This document shows, piece by piece, positions 7,345-10,873 of a stretch of DNA of 10,873 nt. Numbering within the stretch: the stretch's first letter is position 1; each line of letters opens with the position of its first letter. The translations under genes were made by a program, and so were the position numbers. Origin of the DNA: CAYLUN01 sp964386865 (lineage in GTDB: Bacteria; Verrucomicrobiota; Kiritimatiellia; RFP12; UBA1067); assembly GCA_964386865.1 (NCBI GenBank), contig CAYLUN010000142.1, positions 1 to 10,873 of the forward strand, given 5' to 3'. The notes beneath the pieces are model-generated. The model searched no databases and had not been told where the DNA came from. It saw nothing but the letters and a program-made list of their open reading frames with translations.

Positions 7345-7840
7345 ATGAAGAAGCTGTTTGAGCGTTCAGCCCATGCGGCAGCCCTGTCGCAGGTGCGGCG
7401 TATGCGGCCAGCGGCACATGGAGCGGCACGCTGAGCTGCGCCTCCGTGACCCAGACCGGAGAAAACTTGGGCGTGGGCGCGTCCCTCAGCGCGGCGCAGA
7501 CGATTCGCGTCGCCGCCGGCGTCCTGCGGATGCCCTCCGTTCTGGCGGGCCTCTGCGAGGGGCTTGTGAACGGGGCCTTCAGCCAGACGGACCGCATGAG
7601 CTCCAACATTACAGTCCAGCTCTCGACGCGCATGGCGGACACGAGCGTCAAGCCGCCGTGGCTGGGCCAGGCCACGTTCATCCATACCGGCTACCTCTGG
7701 AACCGGGCCTCAACCAATGTCAACTGGACCTTCGGCGAGAACGTCGACGACAACGTGCTGCTGAAGAGCGACGGCACGACGGTCATCAACGGCGGCGTCG
7801 CCTGGAACACCCCCACGATCGGGACGATCAACCTCGCCCC
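7345..7840 (+). pseudogene. Decayed fragment of a secreted protein with a PA14-like domain
   Basis: ATG 7345 opens MKKLFERS, typical of a signal-peptide start, but that frame closes in TGA about 30 codons on. The conserved sequence continues in another frame, open from 7362: GAAYAASGTWSGTLSCASVT looks like a signal-peptide cleavage region and mature N terminus. Further on, TGYLWNRASTNVNWTFGE, then DDNVLLKSDGTTVINGG and WNTPTIGTINLAP, resemble a PA14/beta-sandwich carbohydrate-binding fold. No good start exists in the second frame; GTG 7446 lies inside the homology. The protein-like sequence stops near 7840, and the frame runs on to 7931 only as the antisense of the zinc-ribbon gene. This fits a gene lost by a frameshift and a 3' deletion. 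The PA14 label is by eye and uncertain. Confidence 0.6.
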
Positions 7841-7845
7841 TGCTG

Positions 7846-8220
7846 CTACTCTTGCTCGCTGGACGCGGACTCGAGCAGCTCCGCGTCGTAGGCTCTCCGA
7901 GGAGGCGCATCTTTCGGCTGAGGCACGATGATCGGCTTGCCGCATCCGGGACACTGGAGGGTCATGCCGGCTCCGCGCTTGTCCGCGATAAGCAAGTAGT
8001 CGCAGTGGACGCAGTCGAAGGACATGTCGTCTTCCGTCGCGACAATTTCCTCCGCATCCTCAAGCTGCACGATTCGTTTCGGAACATCCGCGCCAGGCGG
8101 AACGGTTAGCAGGCGTTCACAATTGGGGCACGGCAAGAGCTTGCCCTGCATGGTGTCTGGAACCGAAACTTTCTGGCCGCACCGCCAGCAGTAGAACACA
8201 ACGTCCGTTCTCGTTCTCAT
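7846..8220 (-). CDS. Double zinc-ribbon protein
   Basis: This is a small, probably cytoplasmic protein of 124 residues. I chose ATG 8218-8220 because a strong Shine-Dalgarno sequence (GAGGGAGGAG, about 6 nt upstream of the ATG) precedes it. A longer open frame to 8433 would overlap a broken PIN gene and lacks conserved sequence. Two zinc-ribbon modules are seen: Cys11/14 with Cys31/34, and Cys70/73 with Cys90/93. Both have 16 residues between the CxxC pairs and end in a V-P turn, so the second looks like an internal duplicate of the first. An acidic linker (LEDAEEIVATEDD) separates them and the tail is acidic. Similar CxxC-x16-CxxC proteins are common in PVC bacteria; their function is generally unknown. 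Zn binding, and nucleic-acid or protein contact, are inferences. Confidence 0.82.
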   Translation of the reverse strand: MRTRTDVVFYCWRCGQKVSVPDTMQGKLLPCPNCERLLTVPPGADVPKRIVQLEDAEEIVATEDDMSFDCVHCDYLLIADKRGAGMTLQCPGCGKPIIVPQPKDAPPRRAYDAELLESASSEQE

Positions 8221-8407
8221 CCGACACTCCTCCCTCTCGCGCTGACGCTGAGGCCTCAATGGTGGGGGTACACCGTGTCTGCGCCGACCGCCCCTGTAGG
8301 CGATCACGCCCAACCACAACGATACATAGCTTATAGCAAAGTCTCGGTTGCGGTCAACCCAGCGGTATCCAAAATTGCGGCAGGGGCAGTATTCCGTGTC
8401 CGAATCG
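8221..8407. other. Intergenic leader between zinc-ribbon gene and broken PIN gene
   Basis: This stretch holds the ribosome-binding site of the minus-strand zinc-ribbon gene (within about 8225-8236) and presumably its promoter. The minus strand stays open through it, but the peptide shows no recognisable family. An AT-richer patch near 8320-8340 contains the short direct repeat ATAGC-TT-ATAGC. I see no gene here. Confidence 0.4.
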
Positions 8408-8786
8408 TCATGTTCGTTTGCGGCGGTAGGCATAAAAAATCGCTGTCGAGTGTCAGAACCCTGTGTTTCGGATAAAGCTCCGACATTCTGACAAGGCAGG
8501 CGTCCGCCAGCGGCATGAGCACATCGGCATACTTCCGAAGGACGTTACACACGGGCACGATTTCGCCGTTCAGGCAGAAGACGCTCTTGAGGCCGCCGGT
8601 TCTCAGCATCCCCTCGATTTGCGCTACGCCCCCGGGCATTGTCCGCAAAAGAAAGACCGCTTCGGAGAGCGCCGCCTCGCAGTGAGGCGTTTCTCTGCCA
8701 TAGTTAGAATTGCTGGGCGGACAGCGGTGCCCTAAACTGAGGGAGTTGCTTTCGTACGGCCGCTCGAAAAACCTGCTATCCGCCAT
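8408..8786 (-). pseudogene. Broken PIN-domain ribonuclease gene (VapC-like toxin family)
   Basis: PIN proteins are metal-dependent RNases, often the toxin half of VapBC systems. The minus-strand frame from ATG 8786 begins MADSRFF, like the Asp-containing first strand of PIN domains. It then lacks the usual 20 or so following residues. A different frame just downstream reads AVRKQLPQFRAPL, which fits the next helix, and the original frame resumes with HCEAALSEAVFLLR and continues to KYADVLMPLADACLVRMSEL and HRVLTLDSDF. After DSDF a run of six T's puts the frame off by one: removing one T gives DFYAYRRKRT and then TGA at 8408-8410. So at least an internal deletion or frameshift and a 3' frameshift are present. 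DVPMSLADA in the second copy reads DVLMPLADA here. No antitoxin gene is adjacent. Confidence 0.75.
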
Positions 8787-8907
8787 TCACAAGCGGCTCG
8801 GCACAGCCTCGCCCTCCAACTCAGGGGCAACATTTCCGCTTCTCCTCGCGTACACCTGCCACGACCCTGATACCAACCGATTACTGCGGACGTACAACTT
8901 TCCAGAC

Positions 8908-8952
8908 TCGACATACATAATCGTGTAATATACTCCGCGAAATGACCTCGCG
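8908..8952 (+). promoter_or_regulatory. Possible promoter and inverted repeat upstream of the ECF sigma operon
   Basis: The 222 nt between the broken PIN gene and the sigma factor hold no credible gene. An AT-rich patch contains TCGACA (8908-8913) and TATACT (8929-8934), 15 nt apart, a poor but possible sigma70-type pair. Just downstream CGCGA (8936-8940) and TCGCG (8948-8952) form a 5-bp inverted repeat around 7 nt. No classical ECF GGAAC/CGTC promoter pair is seen. Regulation is therefore unresolved. Confidence 0.3.
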
Positions 8953-9008
8953 AAAATAGTCTGCACAAAAAACGGAGGGCTGAGCGTGGTAGGTGTGGGA
9001 AAGGTATC

Positions 9009-9485
9009 ATGAGCAGACGCGCCGACATAATCCAGAAGTTTTACGAGCAACACCGCCAGGGGCTGTTCAGCTACGCGCTGACGGTGACCGGTGAGCGGGC
9101 GCGAGCCGAGGATGCGGTCCATGTGGCGATCGAGAAACTCATCGCCCGCCCAATCCTGCCACTGAACCTGAAGCTCTACGCGTTTCGCTGCGTTCGCAAT
9201 GCGGCGGTGAGCGCATGGCGCAAGAATGAGTCGCGGCGCGTGGACTATTTTGAACTCGAAGCCGTGCCCGCGAATTCGCCCGATCGTTGGCGCGCGGAGC
9301 GGGTGGATGCCGCGCTGGCGAAACTGGGTGAGGACGAGCGGGAGGCGGTGACGTTGAAGATCTTCGATGACCTCACGTTCCGGGAGATCGCTGTGATCCG
9401 CGGGGCGAATCAGAACACCGTGGCATCGCATTACCGGCGGGGCATCGAGAAACTGCGCGAGCTTCTCGCGGAGGACAAACCATGA
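9009..9485 (+). CDS. ECF-type RNA polymerase sigma factor
   Basis: This 158-residue protein directs RNA polymerase core to alternative promoters. Region 2 spans about 8-75 (FYEQHRQGLFSYALTVTG, then AEDAVHVAIEKL and LYAFRCVRNAAVSAWRK). Region 4 spans about 98-152 and ends in a helix-turn-helix (LTFREIAVIRGANQNTVASH, then YRRGIEKLRELL). Regions 1 and 3 are absent, and the length is normal for the ECF group. The start ATG is preceded by GGGAAAGG at 8997-9004. The gene overlaps the next start by 4 nt (ATGA, 9482-9485), so the two are translationally coupled. The operon context suggests that the small membrane protein downstream holds or senses this factor. The cognate promoter and signal are not visible. 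Confidence 0.93.
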   Translation: MSRRADIIQKFYEQHRQGLFSYALTVTGERARAEDAVHVAIEKLIARPILPLNLKLYAFRCVRNAAVSAWRKNESRRVDYFELEAVPANSPDRWRAERVDAALAKLGEDEREAVTLKIFDDLTFREIAVIRGANQNTVASHYRRGIEKLRELLAEDKP

Positions 9486-9769
9486 ATGACGTGGAAAAGG
9501 AACTCAGAAGAATCCCGCGGCGCCGGCCGTCTGCCGGTCTCGATGCGCGTGTGGAGCGCTCGCTGCAACAGGCGGTGCCCGTTGTCTCTCGCCCGGTTCC
9601 GGCGTGGGCCTGTGCGCTCGCCGCCGCCCTCGGCATCGCGGCGGGTGCGCTTCTGTTTCAGAAGCCGTCGCGCGATGGCATCGGCGGCCCGAAGACCATT
9701 CTTGTTGCATGCGGCGACGTGACACCCGCTTCGTTCCCGTTTATCGGGCGAAGCTTTGTTTATCCCTGA
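9482..9769 (+). CDS. Small one-helix membrane protein, candidate anti-sigma partner
   Basis: Of 95 residues, the N-terminal part (1-38) is charged and cytoplasmic in the predicted topology (ELRRIPRRRPSAGLDARVER, then SLQQAV). Residues about 41-59 are a single membrane helix (WACALAAALGIAAGALLF), and a short tail follows (60-95). It overlaps the sigma gene by ATGA, the usual layout of a sigma/anti-sigma pair. It has no HxxxCxxC zinc motif of ZAS-type anti-sigma factors and no FecR domain, so the anti-sigma role rests on position, size and topology. The tail contains a lone Cys77 (ILVACGDVTP). The downstream gene begins 10 nt later. I do not recognise a named family. Confidence 0.7.
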   Translation: MNDVEKELRRIPRRRPSAGLDARVERSLQQAVPVVSRPVPAWACALAAALGIAAGALLFQKPSRDGIGGPKTILVACGDVTPASFPFIGRSFVYP

Positions 9770-9779
9770 AAGGACAACC

Positions 9780-10598
9780 ATGAAAAGATCCCTGTTTCTG
9801 CTTCCGGCGCTGTGCGCCACGCTTTCCCTCGCGCTGGACGCGGCTGTCGCGCCGTCGGACACGCTTTACGAAATTGAGGCTAAAGTCATCTCCTTCCCGG
9901 CGGGTGCGCTTGGGACGAACACTCTGACGGTGACCTCCGACTCAACAACGGTTTCGACGAGCGGTGTGTGGACGGTGGGCGGCAACGTGACACCAACGGG
10001 CGAAGGCTTGCTCAAGCGTCTCGAGTCTCTGCCGGGCGTGGACCTGCTGTCGGCGCCGCGCGTTGTGACGCGGGCTGGGCAGGAGGCGAAGATCTCGATC
10101 GGCCGCCAGATCGCCTACCTGGTTCCCGTAACGAACACGCTCTATCGCGTCCGACAACACCGGTTCTCGGACGACCAGGTCGAAGCGTTCAGCAACGGCC
10201 TCTATCGGATGCAGGCTCTCGACGAGGAACAGAACCCCGGAATCTCGATCGCGGTCACGGTGGCGCCAGCTGGCACGAGCGGCGTGAAGACGGACGTGAA
10301 ATTCCGTTACAATCTGCTGGCCGAAATGTCGCCGCTTCCGGGCACAAGAATAAGAATGGGAGCCCCTGTGATCCAATCGCGAAAGATCGACTCGACCATC
10401 GTGGCTAAGCTTGGCGATTGGGCGGCGCTCGGCGGTGCGCAACGAGTTTTCAACAAGGTGCTGGTTCAGGATCGCTTCTTTGTCTTCTCCAATACCAGGG
10501 AAACGCAGGTCGAGGAAAACATCATGGTCTTCCTGCGCGTGACCGAGGCGAAGGAATCCCCGGCAAACGCCGACACCACAACGAAGCAATCGTTTTGA
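9780..10598 (+). CDS. Exported secretin-core-like protein
   Basis: The start is ATG 9780 with GAAAGGA (9768-9774) upstream; the frame extends to 9756 but would cut into the previous gene and spoil the signal peptide. Of 272 residues, about 1-22 are a signal peptide (MKRSLFLLPALCATLSLALD). Residues about 74-115 resemble the start of the secretin C-domain (LLKRLESLPGVDLLSAPRVV, then TRAGQEAKISIGRQIAYLVP). Residues 153-220 resemble its later strands (NPGISIAVTVAP, APVIQSRKIDSTIVAKLGDW, AALGG), and about 245-255 resemble the last strand (ENIMVFLRVT). N-terminal N0-N3 domains are absent and the protein is under half the usual secretin length, so it is probably not a full secretion pore. The order sigma factor, membrane protein, secretin-like protein suggests a periplasmic sensor or effector of that sigma system. 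The fold call is by motif only. Confidence 0.72.
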   Translation: MKRSLFLLPALCATLSLALDAAVAPSDTLYEIEAKVISFPAGALGTNTLTVTSDSTTVSTSGVWTVGGNVTPTGEGLLKRLESLPGVDLLSAPRVVTRAGQEAKISIGRQIAYLVPVTNTLYRVRQHRFSDDQVEAFSNGLYRMQALDEEQNPGISIAVTVAPAGTSGVKTDVKFRYNLLAEMSPLPGTRIRMGAPVIQSRKIDSTIVAKLGDWAALGGAQRVFNKVLVQDRFFVFSNTRETQVEENIMVFLRVTEAKESPANADTTTKQSF

Positions 10599-10669
10599 CG
10601 ATAGGACGCTCGGCAACAACCGCAGTGATAACAGAGGTTTGCAATTGAGCCTCTCACCGATAGATGCCG
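10599..10669. other. Short gap between convergent genes
   Basis: Between the secretin-like gene (+) and the PIN gene (-) a weak inverted repeat, AGAGG and CCTCT around an 11-12 nt loop near 10633-10655, may serve as a bidirectional end signal. There is no T tract. No gene is seen. Confidence 0.25.
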
Positions 10670-10873
10670 CTACCCCGGCGTCAGCAGCGGGATTACGTGC
10701 TGGCGGTTGCGTCGGTAGACATGGAAATCGCTGTCGAGTGTCAGAACCCGGTGTTTCGGATAAAGCTCCGACATTCTGACGAGACAGGCGTCGGCCAGCG
10801 ACATGGGGACATCGGCATACTTCCGAAGGAGGTTACACACGGGCACGATTTCGTCGTTCAGGCAGAAGACGCT
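10670..10873 (-). CDS. PIN-domain ribonuclease, VapC-like, C-terminal part (5' end outside window)
   Basis: The minus-strand frame reads SVFCLNDEIVPVCNLLRKYA, then DVPMSLADACLVRMSEL, HRVLTLDSDFHVYRRNRQ and HVIPLLTPG, ending in TAG at 10670-10672. The DVPMSLADA segment and the LTLDSDF strand carry acidic residues expected of the PIN metal-binding pocket. Unlike the copy at 8408-8786, this part has no frameshift and keeps the full C-terminal strand. The two copies can be aligned without gaps over 145 nt (10729-10873 with 8441-8585), with nine mismatches counted by hand. Catalytic residues of the N-terminal half lie outside the window, so whether this copy is intact is unknown. No antitoxin is visible on this side. 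Confidence 0.85.
   Translation of the reverse strand, partial: SVFCLNDEIVPVCNLLRKYADVPMSLADACLVRMSELYPKHRVLTLDSDFHVYRRNRQHVIPLLTPG

Noticed and set aside
8221..8433. 71-residue N-terminal extension of the zinc-ribbon protein
   Set aside because: The sequence is not conserved-looking, it runs across the end of the broken PIN gene, and the Shine-Dalgarno sequence sits before the internal ATG at 8220.
8710..8928. 72-codon open frame on the + strand upstream of the sigma factor
   Set aside because: It overlaps the PIN pseudogene in antisense and shows no motif or clear ribosome-binding site.
8408..10873. Composite transposon with PIN segments as terminal insertion sequences
   Set aside because: The repeated segment encodes a PIN domain, not a transposase, and no terminal inverted repeats or target duplications are visible.

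Overview
The window is GC-rich bacterial DNA with dense coding on both strands. The gene content is a class II seryl-tRNA synthetase, a secreted FGE-like/EF-hand/PEBP/arylsulfotransferase fusion, a Gly-rich EF-hand protein, a double zinc-ribbon protein, an ECF sigma operon ending in a secretin-like protein, and PIN-domain genes. This fits a member of the PVC group (Kiritimatiellota, Lentisphaerota, Verrucomicrobia or Planctomycetes-like). That placement is inferred from domain content, not from a marker-gene tree.

Layout. (1) 1-545 is the 3' end of serS on the + strand. (2) 564-694 is a cluster of inverted repeats between two convergent transcription units; its last arm supplies the stop codon of the next gene. 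(3) 690-2869 is a minus-strand two-component operon, a CusR/CopR-like response regulator followed by a CusS-like sensor kinase, with overlapping stop and start codons. (4) 2870-3019 is a divergent control region holding a palindrome with the same layout as the E. coli CusR box. (5) 3020-7160 is a + strand pair: a 1197-residue secreted protein joining an FGE/SUMF1-like domain, two EF-hands, a PEBP/YbhB-like domain and an arylsulfotransferase-like propeller, followed 16 nt later by a small exported Gly-rich protein with a related EF-hand pair. (6) 7161-8786 is a patchy region: a decayed fragment of a secreted PA14-like surface protein, a minus-strand double zinc-ribbon protein that begins a few bases after that homology ends, and a broken PIN-domain gene. 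(7) 9009-10598 is a compact + strand operon: ECF sigma factor, small one-helix membrane protein overlapping it by 4 nt, and an exported secretin-core-like protein. (8) From 10670 to the window end is the 3' part of a second, better preserved PIN gene, nearly identical in DNA to the broken one.

How the genes may work together. The two-component system may control the divergent secreted fusion and its EF-hand partner, linking an envelope or metal signal to an extracytoplasmic Ca-binding and sulfotransferase-like protein. The ECF operon looks like a self-contained envelope-signalling unit: cytoplasmic sigma factor, membrane-anchored small partner and periplasmic secretin-like protein. The two PIN copies, 2288 nt apart in the same orientation, bracket this operon. 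Both functional models are inferences from gene order. No rRNA, tRNA, CRISPR array or intact transposase was seen.
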